Assembly (NCBI GenBank): GCA_015548865.1
Contig: JADMXW010000008.1
Location: 80,022 to 144,021 of the forward strand
Length of the DNA stretch: 64,000 bases
Direction of reading: 5' to 3'
Origin: Serratia marcescens
GTDB taxonomy: Bacteria; Pseudomonadota; Gammaproteobacteria; Enterobacterales; Enterobacteriaceae
A program made the position numbers and the translations under genes. Every line of letters begins with the position of its first letter. Position 1 is the stretch's first letter. Positions 9,912 through 18,343 of this stretch are shown piece after piece. The notes under the pieces are model-generated. The model worked only from the letters and a program-made list of their open reading frames with translations, did no database searches and was not told the DNA's origin.

Positions 9912-11373
9912 AATCGCTCATCTATTTTTATTTTTTTTCTGTTCAGCGTTATCTGCTCAAAACTTACCCTGGAAGGGCAATGATTTCTCATTGCGGGCAC
10001 AAAACATGGCGCTTTCTTCCTTACTAAAAAATTTGGCAGAAAACTATTATACATCAACGAGTATTGATCCTGCGATCACGCAAAGTTTCAGTGGTGTTAT
10101 CTTGCCTGGACCACCAGTCAATATCTTGTGTAAGCTAATGAATGAATATAACTTGGTTTCTTACTATGATGGAAATACTCTGTTTATTTATCCGGCACAG
10201 CATCTTTCACGCCATATTGTTACGCTCAATACACTTTCAGCCACGCGTTTTGCAGCAGATTTGCGCAAGCTTAATATTAATGAAGATCGTAGTTGTGAAC
10301 TCCATCCCGTCTTGAATGAGCATGCGCTGGAAATCAGTGGCGTTCCCGCATGTCTTGCGCGTGTAACGCAGTTGGCGACGACGCTTGATGCTGATATGGG
10401 CAAACGTCAAGATGATGCAGTGAGTGTTGTGGTATATCCCTTGAAATACGCCACCGCGATGGATGACAGCTATCAATACCGTAATCAGACCGTTGTGGTA
10501 CCCGGTATTGTTAGCGTACTGCGTGATATGAATCGTGGTAGTGCACCAACATCAACCAGTAATGTGCCCACCGCTCAGGGGTTACCGATGTTTTCTGCTG
10601 ATCCACGCCAGAATGCCGTTATTGTGCGCGACCGCAGCGCGAATATGGAAGGGTATCGCCAACTGATTTCACAGTTGGATCTGCGCCCTCAAATGATTGA
10701 AATCTCTGTGACCATCATTGATGTGGATGCCGGAGATATCAGTCAGTTGGGCATAGACTGGAGTGTTGCAACGACGCTTGGTGGAGGTTCTCTCGGCTTC
10801 AATAATGACAACGGCAGCCTGGACAGTGGTTTTTCCAGTGTGATCAAAGATACTCCACATTTCATGGTGCGGTTGAGTGCGCTGGAAAAGAACTCTCGGG
10901 CGTATGTGCTATCTCAACCTTCCGTAGTGACGCTAAACAATATTCAAGCGGTATTGGATAAGAATGTCACTTTCTACACCAAGCTGGAGGGTGACAAAGT
11001 GGCCAAACTGGAGTCCGTGACTACAGGGTCGCTTCTGCGCGTCACGCCTCGACTACTTGAGCAGAATGGGAAGCAAAATATCATGCTGAACCTGAATATT
11101 CAGGATGGTCAGCAAAGCGCTCCCATTAATCAGGATGAACCTTTACCCGGAGTTCAAGATTCGCAAATCGCTTCGCAAGCCATGTTGCAGGCGGGACAGA
11201 GCCTCTTGTTGGGGGGATTCAAACAGGATAAGCAGATACAGTCGGAAAAGAAAATTCCTCTGTTGGGCAGTATCCCCGTGCTTGGGCACTTGTTTAGTAC
11301 CAAAACGAATCAAATGCATAGCGTTATTCGTTTGTTCCTGATCAAGGCATCCGTTGCCAATAGACAACAGTGA
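9898..11373 (+). CDS. ssaC: T3SS outer-membrane secretin SsaC (SctC)
   Basis: 491 aa, close to SsaC (497 aa). A Sec signal peptide covers about residues 1-20 (FLFFFCSALSAQ). N-terminal N0/N1 ring domains come next, then a Ser/Thr-rich linker, and the C-terminal secretin barrel from about residue 250, with the family segments VLSQPSVVTLNN and GQSLLLGGF. It forms the ring through which the needle leaves the outer membrane. No separate pilotin is visible in the window. The start overlaps ssaB and the next gene begins 7 nt downstream. Confidence 0.94.
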   Translation: MKLYKIAHLFLFFFCSALSAQNLPWKGNDFSLRAQNMALSSLLKNLAENYYTSTSIDPAITQSFSGVILPGPPVNILCKLMNEYNLVSYYDGNTLFIYPAQHLSRHIVTLNTLSATRFAADLRKLNINEDRSCELHPVLNEHALEISGVPACLARVTQLATTLDADMGKRQDDAVSVVVYPLKYATAMDDSYQYRNQTVVVPGIVSVLRDMNRGSAPTSTSNVPTAQGLPMFSADPRQNAVIVRDRSANMEGYRQLISQLDLRPQMIEISVTIIDVDAGDISQLGIDWSVATTLGGGSLGFNNDNGSLDSGFSSVIKDTPHFMVRLSALEKNSRAYVLSQPSVVTLNNIQAVLDKNVTFYTKLEGDKVAKLESVTTGSLLRVTPRLLEQNGKQNIMLNLNIQDGQQSAPINQDEPLPGVQDSQIASQAMLQAGQSLLLGGFKQDKQIQSEKKIPLLGSIPVLGHLFSTKTNQMHSVIRLFLIKASVANRQQ

Positions 11374-11380
11374 AAAACGT

Positions 11381-12565
11381 ATGGAAAACACATGGAAGAT
11401 CCGCCTGTTAGGCGGTGTGCTACATGGCCGTGAAGTGTGGCTGGCGGAAGGTCGCCTCTCTATTGGCGAACGGGAGTGCGATCTGTGCATTCCTTTACAG
11501 ATTGCAAGCAGCATCGAACTGGTCGTTACTGACGGGCAACTCTATGTTAAAGCCGAAAAGGTATCAGTGCGGGTGAATGGTCGTCGACATCTTCAGCACC
11601 ATCCTCTGCCGACTCAAGGTGTCTTAGAGGGGGCGGGGGTGGCTATGGCTTTTGGCCCACAGCAACAGGAACTCGCAGGTTACCGGTTACCGGTTCGCGC
11701 ATTTTCACTCGCTTGGCTGTTGACACCCGCCATGCTTATTCTGCTTTCCGCTCTGGCGCTGTTTACGGTTCAATTGGCACCGGTATCGTCGACGTCATCT
11801 GTTCCGGTAGATGCACTGTTGCAGCAGATGGGATTAACCCATATTTCGGCGCAATGGCAGAAAGAGGGTGCCTTGCAGCTGTCGGGATATTGTGAATCAA
11901 GTGATACGTTGACGCCGCTATGGCTTGCGCTGCAATCCCACAACATTCGCTACCGCGATAATGTCATTTGCGCAGATCAACTGGTGAGAAACGTTCAGGA
12001 TATCCTGATTCAGGCTGGATACACACAAGCTCATGTTGTAAGCCGGGGGCAGGGCAACGTTGCGATCGATGCAGATATCCGTATGGGTAAGCAGTGGGAG
12101 GCAGTGCAGCCGTTACTGGCGGAGGTTCCGGGCTTAAGACACTGGCAGATCGAAAACACTTCTGAAGAGATTGGCAATGTATTGATTAGCGAACTGCTGA
12201 AACAAGGGTTGGCTGGCAAAGTGAATCTAACGAATACGGGTCAGCGCTTCATATTAAGTGGCGTATTGAATGCTCAAGATAAGCAAACCCTGACGGGGCT
12301 GATGCAGGACATGCTTACCCACTACCCAAATGTAGCTCTGAGTTATCAGGATATACCCATTTCAAGTGAATTTTCCCGACAATTACCCGCCCCTGTTACA
12401 GGCATTATTCACAGCCGCCACGGCGACTATCTGGTGCTCGGAAATGGCGATAATTTGTCTATTGGCAGCCGACTGGCTGATGGCAGTGAGGTAGTGGCTA
12501 TCAATGATACTTCTGTGACATTCAGGCAAGGGCGAACGCTTATTAACTTTGCATTCAATTTTTAA
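11381..12565 (+). CDS. ssaD: T3SS inner-membrane ring protein SsaD (SctD)
   Basis: About 394 aa from the ATG at 11381, preferred over the upstream TTG at 11354 because it begins the conserved MENTWKIRLLGG. It has an N-terminal cytoplasmic FHA-like domain, a single membrane helix at about residues 110-133 (AWLLTPAMLILLSALALFTV) and periplasmic ring-building repeats. It makes the outer of the two inner-membrane rings and contacts the secretin. It lies 7 nt after ssaC, with ssaE 10 nt downstream. Confidence 0.9.
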   Translation: MENTWKIRLLGGVLHGREVWLAEGRLSIGERECDLCIPLQIASSIELVVTDGQLYVKAEKVSVRVNGRRHLQHHPLPTQGVLEGAGVAMAFGPQQQELAGYRLPVRAFSLAWLLTPAMLILLSALALFTVQLAPVSSTSSVPVDALLQQMGLTHISAQWQKEGALQLSGYCESSDTLTPLWLALQSHNIRYRDNVICADQLVRNVQDILIQAGYTQAHVVSRGQGNVAIDADIRMGKQWEAVQPLLAEVPGLRHWQIENTSEEIGNVLISELLKQGLAGKVNLTNTGQRFILSGVLNAQDKQTLTGLMQDMLTHYPNVALSYQDIPISSEFSRQLPAPVTGIIHSRHGDYLVLGNGDNLSIGSRLADGSEVVAINDTSVTFRQGRTLINFAFNF

Positions 12566-12575
12566 GGGAAACGCG

Positions 12576-12815
12576 ATGACAACACTGACGGCATTGGAGG
12601 ATCGTTTACGTGATTCAGATGAATACGCTCAAACTGTATCAATCGAATTGGCGGCTGCGCGTTACCGATTAACACAAGCGATGGCGAATCCAATAACACC
12701 AGAGGAATATCAGCACTTTGCCCTATTGCTGGAGGCTGTGATTCAGAGCGAAGATATTATCGAGGTCATTTACTTTCGTTATCACAATGCTGAACTGAAA
12801 GTAATGCGAAATTAA
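12576..12815 (+). CDS. ssaE: SsaE-like needle chaperone
   Basis: 79 aa from the ATG at 12576 (AAGGGAAACGCG upstream); SsaE is 80 aa. It is a small, charged, helical protein. SsaE-class proteins (SctE/PscE-like) act in the cytoplasm with SsaH to keep needle and translocator subunits soluble before export. Its stop overlaps the first possible start of sseA at 12815. Order between ssaD and sseA is as in SPI-2. Confidence 0.8.
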   Translation: MTTLTALEDRLRDSDEYAQTVSIELAAARYRLTQAMANPITPEEYQHFALLLEAVIQSEDIIEVIYFRYHNAELKVMRN

Positions 12816-12835
12816 TGAATGATGTGAGGTGTATT

Positions 12836-13114
12836 ATGTCAGAGGGAATAGACAGTAAGTTTAAAAAACTAGAGGTGGAGTATGCACACTTACTCAAATG
12901 TTTTTCAGACTTTGAAAAAATAAAAAGTAAATTACCTGTTGCTGATAATGCATTTTCTCAAAACAATGAAACTATTCCTGGGAAAGAATCAAAATCATTC
13001 AGTGGCAATCAATTGAAAATTATTGAGCAAAGAGCAAAGAATGACTTGAAACTATTGAGCATTTCTTTGAGAAAGTTAGAAGCATACATCAAACACAGTG
13101 TTGGTAAACGATAG
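12836..13114 (+). CDS. sseA: SseA-like translocator chaperone
   Basis: 92 aa from the ATG at 12836, which has GAGGT at good spacing; an ATG at 12815 overlapping the ssaE stop is an alternative giving 99 aa. It is Lys/Glu-rich with coiled-coil pattern (KLEVEYAHLLKCFSDFEKIKSK; IEQRAKNDLKLLSISLRKLEAYI). It matches SseA, the chaperone for the filament protein SseB and translocator SseD, in both position and pattern. Base composition drops here relative to ssaC and ssaD. A repeat element follows, separating it from its expected client sseB. Confidence 0.75.
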   Translation: MSEGIDSKFKKLEVEYAHLLKCFSDFEKIKSKLPVADNAFSQNNETIPGKESKSFSGNQLKIIEQRAKNDLKLLSISLRKLEAYIKHSVGKR

Positions 13115-13148
13115 TTTTTAATTATGTGTTTTTTTTATTTATAGTGTT

Positions 13149-13312
13149 ATACCCTAAATAATTTGAGTTGTAGGAAGGCGGCAAGCGAATGACAAATCTG
13201 TCTGGAACAAATTTGAACGCCGCATGCGGCGGCCTCGTAAGAGGTGAGGTCCAGGGATGGGCCGAATAATGAGCGTAGCCAACGCACCTGCAACTTGAAG
13301 TATGACGGATAT
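13149..13312. repeat. MITE-like intergenic repeat, copy 2
   Basis: About 164 bp running from ATACCCTAAATAATTTGAGT to TGCAACTTGAAGTATGACGG. The GGAAGGCGGCAAGCGAA core is typical of a repeat family seen between genes in many Enterobacterales. It lies between sseA and sseB, where Salmonella has almost no spacer. Confidence 0.8.
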
Positions 13313-13374
13313 AGATGTTAGTTTTTATATTGAAGATAATTTACTAAATAAGTTTATTCGCTAAGGGGAATGTG

Positions 13375-13968
13375 ATGAGTAACATATCAGTATCTTCTAC
13401 ATCAGGAACATATGCTGCTAAATATGAAATGAATCAGGTTGAGAATACAATGCAAGAAACATCGCATTTATATGCAGCTGGAGATAATATATTTTCATAT
13501 GCCTATGAAATTATGCTTAAATTGCAAGATTTACAAGCTTCTCGTGCCTTTTCTCAATTTGAATCTATCCAAAAGGCATCCTCAAGGGCCAAAGATACCC
13601 AGGAAATGGCAAACCGCGTGGATGAAGCTATTGCTAAAGCAGCTAAAGGAGATGATAAAACAACGGAGAAACTTCCAGACGGAGTGGAAGATTATATGAA
13701 AAATAATGGTATCACTGTGGATGGGATGACGATCACTGAATATATCAATAAGAATAGTAAAGACGGTGGATTAGACAAGGGAAGCCTACAGGCAATTAAA
13801 GCTGCATTGGATAACAGTTCGAGCCGCGATAGCGATCTTTCAACACAAGGGCAATTAACGATTCAAAAAGCGACACAGATGCTTAACGCTGTGATTACTC
13901 AGGCCACAGGGTTAGTTAGCAAGTGGGGAGATATTTTGCAAATGATAAGTCAAAAGACATTCTCATGA
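13375..13968 (+). CDS. sseB: SseB/EspA-like translocon filament protein
   Basis: 197 aa from the ATG at 13375 (a GTG lies directly before it), with AAGGGG upstream; SseB is about 196 aa. It is an extracellular, mostly helical protein with a C-terminal coiled-coil (STQGQLTIQKATQMLNAVITQATGLVSKWGDILQMI) as in EspA and SseB. It would form the sheath or tip on the needle through which the translocators reach the host membrane. It is flanked on both sides by repeat elements. The expected SseC chaperone gene sscA does not follow. Confidence 0.8.
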   Translation: MSNISVSSTSGTYAAKYEMNQVENTMQETSHLYAAGDNIFSYAYEIMLKLQDLQASRAFSQFESIQKASSRAKDTQEMANRVDEAIAKAAKGDDKTTEKLPDGVEDYMKNNGITVDGMTITEYINKNSKDGGLDKGSLQAIKAALDNSSSRDSDLSTQGQLTIQKATQMLNAVITQATGLVSKWGDILQMISQKTFS

Positions 13969-14029
13969 TGAATAATATGGTTTAACCCTCTTGTTGCAAT
14001 TTTCATGCTTACATATTGCTGAAAGAGAT

Positions 14030-14204
14030 ACACCTAAAATAATTCGAGTTGCAGGACAAAACGTTTACGTTTTGAACAGCGCTTGCGCTGGCCCGCAGAG
14101 TGAATCTCAGGATGAGACTTATTCATCCCAATAAGCCTACGCAGGCAAGTGATTCGGATAAGCGGACGCAACCAATGCACATGCAACTTGAAGTATGACG
14201 GGTA
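14030..14204. repeat. MITE-like intergenic repeat, copy 3
   Basis: About 175 bp from ACCTAAAATAATTCGAGTTG to GCAACTTGAAGTATGACGGG, with a different core from copy 2 (AAAACGTTTACGTTTTGAACAG). It occupies the position of sscA in SPI-2, between the filament gene and the large translocator. Confidence 0.8.
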
Positions 14205-14243
14205 GTAGGGTGCGAAAAGGATTATCTCGTACAGGAGAGCCCG

Positions 14244-15245
14244 ATGGACAGTATACCGGTCTGCAGTGGAAAAAATTACCCGCAATCGTATGATGAAGAA
14301 CAAACAGTATCTTCTTCAGTGAAACAAATTTCACACCCAAACACCAGTTTGTATTATGCACAAGATGATGCAGGAAGCAGCGTTAAAACCGAAGTTCAAT
14401 ATGACCTTATGAGGAAACAGCTGGGCTTGCGTCAAGTAGAGCTCGTCAGACAACGGCTCCTAACGGTAGGCTACAGCAATTCCATATCAGTTTCACAACT
14501 GGATAGCATTAAAACGGATCCACTGCTGTTATCCATGCTGGTGGCGCAGCAGGTGATGAACGTTTCTAGCAGTAATGCAAAAGCGGTATGTGAACAGCTA
14601 AACCGGGCTACTGATCTGCAAATATTTCTTCGGCATCAGCGTGTTGAAGAGTATCAGGAGCAAATGGGTAAAGCGATTGAACAGGGCGACCTGACATCTT
14701 CTTTAATGTTTACCAACGGCATATTCGATTTTCTGCGTAGTGCCTTAGATATCCTGGTGTTGCTAGTGAACCCGGTAATTTGGCTGAACCCAGTCGAGGC
14801 TATTTCACTCGTTGTTGCGGCTGTGGCTGGGATTGTAAAAGGGGTTGCTGAGATTGCATATGCGTTTGGCGCAAATAAAGAATATTGTGAGACTATTATC
14901 GGCATAGCTGGAGTAGTACAACAATTTGCGGAGCAAGTATCCAGTCTTGTTGGTATTTCAGGGCCCTTGCTCAAAGTAACGCGTTTACTCATTAATTTTG
15001 CAGAAAAACTTGTATCATGTGGCATTGATATCCAAAAAGCTTCTTTAGGTAGAGACATTGAAATACTTGTCGTTGCTCAACGATTTAATGAGATAAAAGA
15101 TAATTCAGTTCAGGAAAGAAAAAAGAATCAGGAAAAGCAAGTTGGAGATTATTTACAGCAGAGCACTTCTGCAATAAATGATGCAACGTCTACAATGGAA
15201 AGCTACGGTGCTGTATTGGCTAAAATTGCTTGTAATCGTGCGTGA
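14244..15245 (+). CDS. SseC-like hydrophobic translocator
   Basis: 333 aa, much shorter than Salmonella SseC (484 aa). A long apolar stretch at about residues 165-210 (SALDILVLLVNPVIWLNP, then AISLVVAAVAGIVKGVAEIAYAF) and a second weaker one at about 220-255 fit a pore-forming translocator. The ends are polar and coiled-coil-like. AGGAGA precedes the ATG. It overlaps the next gene by a few bases and sits where sseC is expected. It lacks a neighbouring SycD-class chaperone, so either SseA or a distant gene must serve it. Assignment rests on position and hydropathy more than on residue identity. Confidence 0.7.
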   Translation: MDSIPVCSGKNYPQSYDEEQTVSSSVKQISHPNTSLYYAQDDAGSSVKTEVQYDLMRKQLGLRQVELVRQRLLTVGYSNSISVSQLDSIKTDPLLLSMLVAQQVMNVSSSNAKAVCEQLNRATDLQIFLRHQRVEEYQEQMGKAIEQGDLTSSLMFTNGIFDFLRSALDILVLLVNPVIWLNPVEAISLVVAAVAGIVKGVAEIAYAFGANKEYCETIIGIAGVVQQFAEQVSSLVGISGPLLKVTRLLINFAEKLVSCGIDIQKASLGRDIEILVVAQRFNEIKDNSVQERKKNQEKQVGDYLQQSTSAINDATSTMESYGAVLAKIACNRA

Positions 15246-15253
15246 GGTTTTTT

Positions 15254-15922
15254 ATGTCAATGAGTATTCCCCTGGAAGATGTATTCTCCATAACGTCTAA
15301 TGGTAATGATGTGCCCACTATTTCATCTCGTGATACAAATTGCGCGGTGGAAAAAAAAGAATATGCTTATGGTAATGCTGAGCTAGATGATTTTTTTGCA
15401 ATGTTCGATCAGCTTTGGGGTGTGTTACTCAATCTTGCTCGGCGTTTGCGTGATGTTATGCGTATGTATAATGAAAAGAAACAGATGCTTGGTTGGGCGT
15501 TGGATGTTAATGCACTTTCAACGAGTTTGAATTCAATCAATCTTAGCTTCAGTGCCTCGTGTGCAAAATCATTTGGCTCGCTTTTGAATAGTGGTTTCAA
15601 GCTATATGGAGATAATTGTCCTGATAATGCCGTTGAAGCTGTTGAAGGTGTTGGCGACGTTGAAATCGGCGAGGCCGGAAAAAAATGGAATACAATGGGA
15701 ACGATGGCTGAGGGGAGCCTTTCTATTGCCAGCGCATATCTTAGTCGTATTGCTGAAACAGAAAGAGCAATGGCCGAATTTAAGAATAAAAATGCGCAAT
15801 CCTATAATCGAAATCTCGATGAAATTTTGCAAAAAGCGATAGAAATTATGCAACAAATGATGGATATGGGGCGCAAGATGGTCGAGGTGTTTAGCCAAAC
15901 GCTTCATGCCTTTGCAAAGTAA
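15254..15922 (+). CDS. SseD/EspB-like translocator
   Basis: 222 aa from the ATG at 15254 with GAGG six bases upstream (a GTG at 15242 is less likely). An amphipathic helical protein with a moderately apolar centre (WGVLLNLARRLRDVM; SLNSINLSFSASCAKSFGSLLNSG) and a C-terminal helix rich in Met and Gln (IEIMQQMMDMGRKMVEV). SseD is about 195 aa. It directly follows the SseC-like gene as sseD does. It would complete the two-protein pore in the target membrane. Downstream sseE, sscB, sseF and sseG of SPI-2 are absent and decayed repeats lie in their place. Confidence 0.65.
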   Translation: MSMSIPLEDVFSITSNGNDVPTISSRDTNCAVEKKEYAYGNAELDDFFAMFDQLWGVLLNLARRLRDVMRMYNEKKQMLGWALDVNALSTSLNSINLSFSASCAKSFGSLLNSGFKLYGDNCPDNAVEAVEGVGDVEIGEAGKKWNTMGTMAEGSLSIASAYLSRIAETERAMAEFKNKNAQSYNRNLDEILQKAIEIMQQMMDMGRKMVEVFSQTLHAFAK

Positions 15923-15953
15923 TTAAATATAGCAGTACATTTTTATGCATTTG

Positions 15954-16103
15954 CGCTTAATCGCTGTTCAAAACGTAAATGTTTTGTCCTGGAGCTCGAA
16001 TTATTTAGGGTATAGCGAGAAAAATTGAAAGAGAGTATTGGTTATATACCCTAAATATGGCAAGTTCCGCCAATGTACATGCAATCTGATGTATGGCGAA
16101 TAT
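15954..16103. repeat. Broken MITE-like repeats, copies 4a and 4b
   Basis: 15954-16014 ends in CTCGAATTATTTAGGGTATA, the right end of the family. 16044-16103 begins TATACCCTAAATATGGCAAG and keeps a degraded GCAATCTGATGTATGGCG end. They mark the break between the translocator block and the ssaG operon. The remaining sequence up to ssaG (to 16261) is AT-rich and probably holds the ssaG promoter. Confidence 0.6.
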
Positions 16104-16261
16104 AAATCAGCATATGCCAGATTTTTCTTTGAATTGTCTATTGTTAGGTTAAATACCTGATAGGCAGAGTGACGGGTTAAAACGATAGTATAACTTAATT
16201 AACGGTTCATCAGGCTACCCGATATTTCAGGTAATAAACCTGCATTCTATGGAGGATGACG

Positions 16262-16477
16262 ATGGATGTTCAACAACTTATTGATACGCTGTCTCGTTTG
16301 GCAAATCAGGCGGGGCAATCAGTAAAAGATAAAATGAATGGCGAAGATTTAACCAATCCTGATGCCATGCTCAAAGCACAGTTTGCTGTTCAGCAGTATT
16401 CCACTTTTATCAATTACGAAAGCGCGATGATCAACACTATCAAGAATCTGCTCAGCGGGATTATCTCCAAGATATGA
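16262..16477 (+). CDS. ssaG: T3SS needle subunit SsaG (SctF)
   Basis: 71 aa, identical in length to SsaG, from the ATG at 16262 chosen for its GGAGG at 16251-16255. The C-terminal half (MLKAQFAVQQYSTFINYESAMI) is the strongly conserved needle signature. It polymerises into the extracellular needle. It is the first gene of an unbroken run to ssaU and overlaps ssaH by 4 nt, so it probably heads the structural operon from a promoter in 16104-16250. Confidence 0.92.
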   Translation: MDVQQLIDTLSRLANQAGQSVKDKMNGEDLTNPDAMLKAQFAVQQYSTFINYESAMINTIKNLLSGIISKI

Positions 16478-16725
16478 CGGTACTCACCACCGCTGAACGA
16501 CGGTTATTGCTCGAGGTCGCATTCGCGGGGATTAACCACGGCTTATTGCGCCAAGTGAGTGCGATATTGCCTGTGGTGCCAAGTTTGGTCACTGATACTG
16601 ATGCCCGTGCGGTGTGTACGGCCATCTTGCTTCTGGGGATGAATACACCTGAAGAGGCGAAGCGCGTGTTGGAACATGTGAATACGCCTGAAGCGAAAGT
16701 AGTCATGAACTGCTTTTTATTATGA
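16474..16725 (+). CDS. ssaH: SsaH-like needle co-chaperone
   Basis: 83 aa (SsaH 75 aa), a helical protein resembling the PscG/YscG-type needle chaperones (RLLLEVAFAGINHGLLRQVSAIL). It is thought to act with SsaE to prevent SsaG from polymerising in the cytoplasm. Overlap with ssaG by 4 nt and position before ssaI match SPI-2. Confidence 0.82.
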   Translation: MTVLTTAERRLLLEVAFAGINHGLLRQVSAILPVVPSLVTDTDARAVCTAILLLGMNTPEEAKRVLEHVNTPEAKVVMNCFLL

Positions 16726-16755
16726 ATTTTTTCGCAGTGATAACGAGGGCACATC

Positions 16756-17040
16756 ATGGATATGACACTCATGAATATTTCTCAGAAGGCATCGTCAGGG
16801 GGCGATAGCAATAGCATTGACGCGGTGTCTGCTATTGAATCACCGGATAGCCATGAGGCGCAAACCTTTAAGAATATGCTCTATGCCGGAATGGCATCAG
16901 GTGCTGTTAACACCTTGTCGCCGGAACAGATGTTGCAGCAGCAAGCGAAAATAATGACATTGAGCGTTGGCGTGGATCTGGGCGCAAAGGTCGCTGGTTC
17001 TGCGGCGCAAACAGTCAATAAATTGGCCAATATGACATGA
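16756..17040 (+). CDS. ssaI: T3SS inner rod protein SsaI (SctI)
   Basis: 94 aa (SsaI 82 aa). The C-terminal helix (PEQMLQQQAKIMTLSVGVDLGAKVAG) is typical of SctI inner-rod or needle-adaptor proteins, which connect the needle to the SsaR/S/T export gate. Its stop overlaps the ssaJ start (ATGA). Confidence 0.88.
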   Translation: MDMTLMNISQKASSGGDSNSIDAVSAIESPDSHEAQTFKNMLYAGMASGAVNTLSPEQMLQQQAKIMTLSVGVDLGAKVAGSAAQTVNKLANMT

Positions 17041-17789
17041 ACGGGGTTCGCTGTCTGGGGATGGCAATACTGATTCTTCTGCTGTCAGGCTGCCGTGTTG
17101 ATCTTTATAACGGATTATCTCAGCGCGATGCCAACGAGATGTTGGCTATTCTGATGAACAATAATATTGATGCCGATAAGCAGCCCTCGCCAGACGGCGG
17201 AGTGACCCTGAGGGTGGAACAATCCAGGTTTATTGATGCTGTTGAATTACTGCGAATGGATGGTTTTCCGCGCCAGCGCTACACAACGGTAGAAACGATG
17301 TTTCCGCCTAATCAATTGGTGGTTTCTCCACGAGAAGAGCAGCAGAAGATTCTGTACCTCACTGAACAACATATTGAAGAGATGCTCAGCCAGATGGATG
17401 GTGTTGTTCGTGCCTCCGTCGCGATTGCTTCTCATCCTTCCAGTGATGACGTGGGAACCCGTTCTGGCGATACCACGTCGGTGGCGGTGTTTATCAAATA
17501 TTCGCCGCGGGTGAACATGGAATCGTTTCGAGTACAAATTAAGAGTCTGATTGAAAAATCGATACCCGGTGTCCAGTACGATCAAATCAGCATTTTGATG
17601 CAGCCTGCAGGGTATCGCGTTCGGGTAGCCCCGCCCCCCAATTCCGTTGAAGAGAGAGCGCTCCTGAAATGGCTATCCCGCTATCGACAACATGTGACGC
17701 TAACGCTGGTTTTGCTGGCATCAGCACTGTTTATACTGATGGTGTGGAAGGTGTGGCAGAGGATAAGACCTGCAGAACGGATGCACTGA
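17037..17789 (+). CDS. ssaJ: T3SS inner-ring lipoprotein SsaJ (SctJ)
   Basis: 250 aa (SsaJ 249 aa). A lipoprotein signal with lipobox LLSG-Cys at about residue 19, two periplasmic ring-building domains, and a C-terminal membrane helix (VTLTLVLLASALFILMVWKVW). It forms the inner ring of the basal body with SsaD, related to flagellar FliF. It begins inside ssaI and its 3' end overlaps the SctK-like frame. Confidence 0.94.
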   Translation: MNGVRCLGMAILILLLSGCRVDLYNGLSQRDANEMLAILMNNNIDADKQPSPDGGVTLRVEQSRFIDAVELLRMDGFPRQRYTTVETMFPPNQLVVSPREEQQKILYLTEQHIEEMLSQMDGVVRASVAIASHPSSDDVGTRSGDTTSVAVFIKYSPRVNMESFRVQIKSLIEKSIPGVQYDQISILMQPAGYRVRVAPPPNSVEERALLKWLSRYRQHVTLTLVLLASALFILMVWKVWQRIRPAERMH

Positions 17790-18343
17790 TTTTACTCATC
17801 CATCGTCATGTCTGGCAGCCTGCTCGTTATGCACATCCAGATTGGTTTGCCTTAATCGGTTTTCATCGACGCGAACGATGGTGTTACGGCGAGTACCCTG
17901 CCTTAGACAGGTCACTTAATCGTGTATTACGGACACGGCATTGTGTTGCCACACTGCCAGGACGGCTTAATGAAAGGCAGCGCCGTCTTGTTTCTCTGGC
18001 GTCAAATATATCGAGGTATGCGCTGGCGCTCGGGCTACTCGCTTTGGGTTGCAGTGACTATTTTTTACTGCCTGATTATCGCCATGCGCTTCGCGATTGG
18101 TTGGATAGCGATCTGCTATGGCGCTTGTTTGGCATGTGTGACAACACACAACCCGCCCGCTTTTCGCCGGAAAACGTCATCAACACAGCGAATCGCATTG
18201 GTATCGCCATGCTTTACCGCGCTGCAAGGCATGAACCCGTGCTACATGCGCTCTTGATACGGTTACCACTGCCAACGCATGCGCTGTATCCCGTGGTCCC
18301 TTTGGCGACGATGAATTTAGTGGAGCGTATGCTATGCCGCTGA
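17753..18343 (+). CDS. SctK-like sorting-platform component
   Basis: About 196 aa from a GTG at 17753 (another GTG is at 17744; the frame is open from 17669, deep inside ssaJ, so the start is uncertain). It occupies the slot of the unnamed gene between ssaJ and ssaK in SPI-2, a member of the SctK/OrgA group that links SsaQ pods to the inner ring on the cytoplasmic side. Trp/His/Arg-rich, no signal peptide. Assigned mainly by position and length. It overlaps ssaK by 10 nt. Confidence 0.65.
   Translation: MAEDKTCRTDALILLIHRHVWQPARYAHPDWFALIGFHRRERWCYGEYPALDRSLNRVLRTRHCVATLPGRLNERQRRLVSLASNISRYALALGLLALGCSDYFLLPDYRHALRDWLDSDLLWRLFGMCDNTQPARFSPENVINTANRIGIAMLYRAARHEPVLHALLIRLPLPTHALYPVVPLATMNLVERMLCR

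Noticed and set aside
16021..16261. Specific SsrB boxes in front of ssaG
   Set aside because: AT-rich sequence with several weak matches; none distinct enough to annotate.
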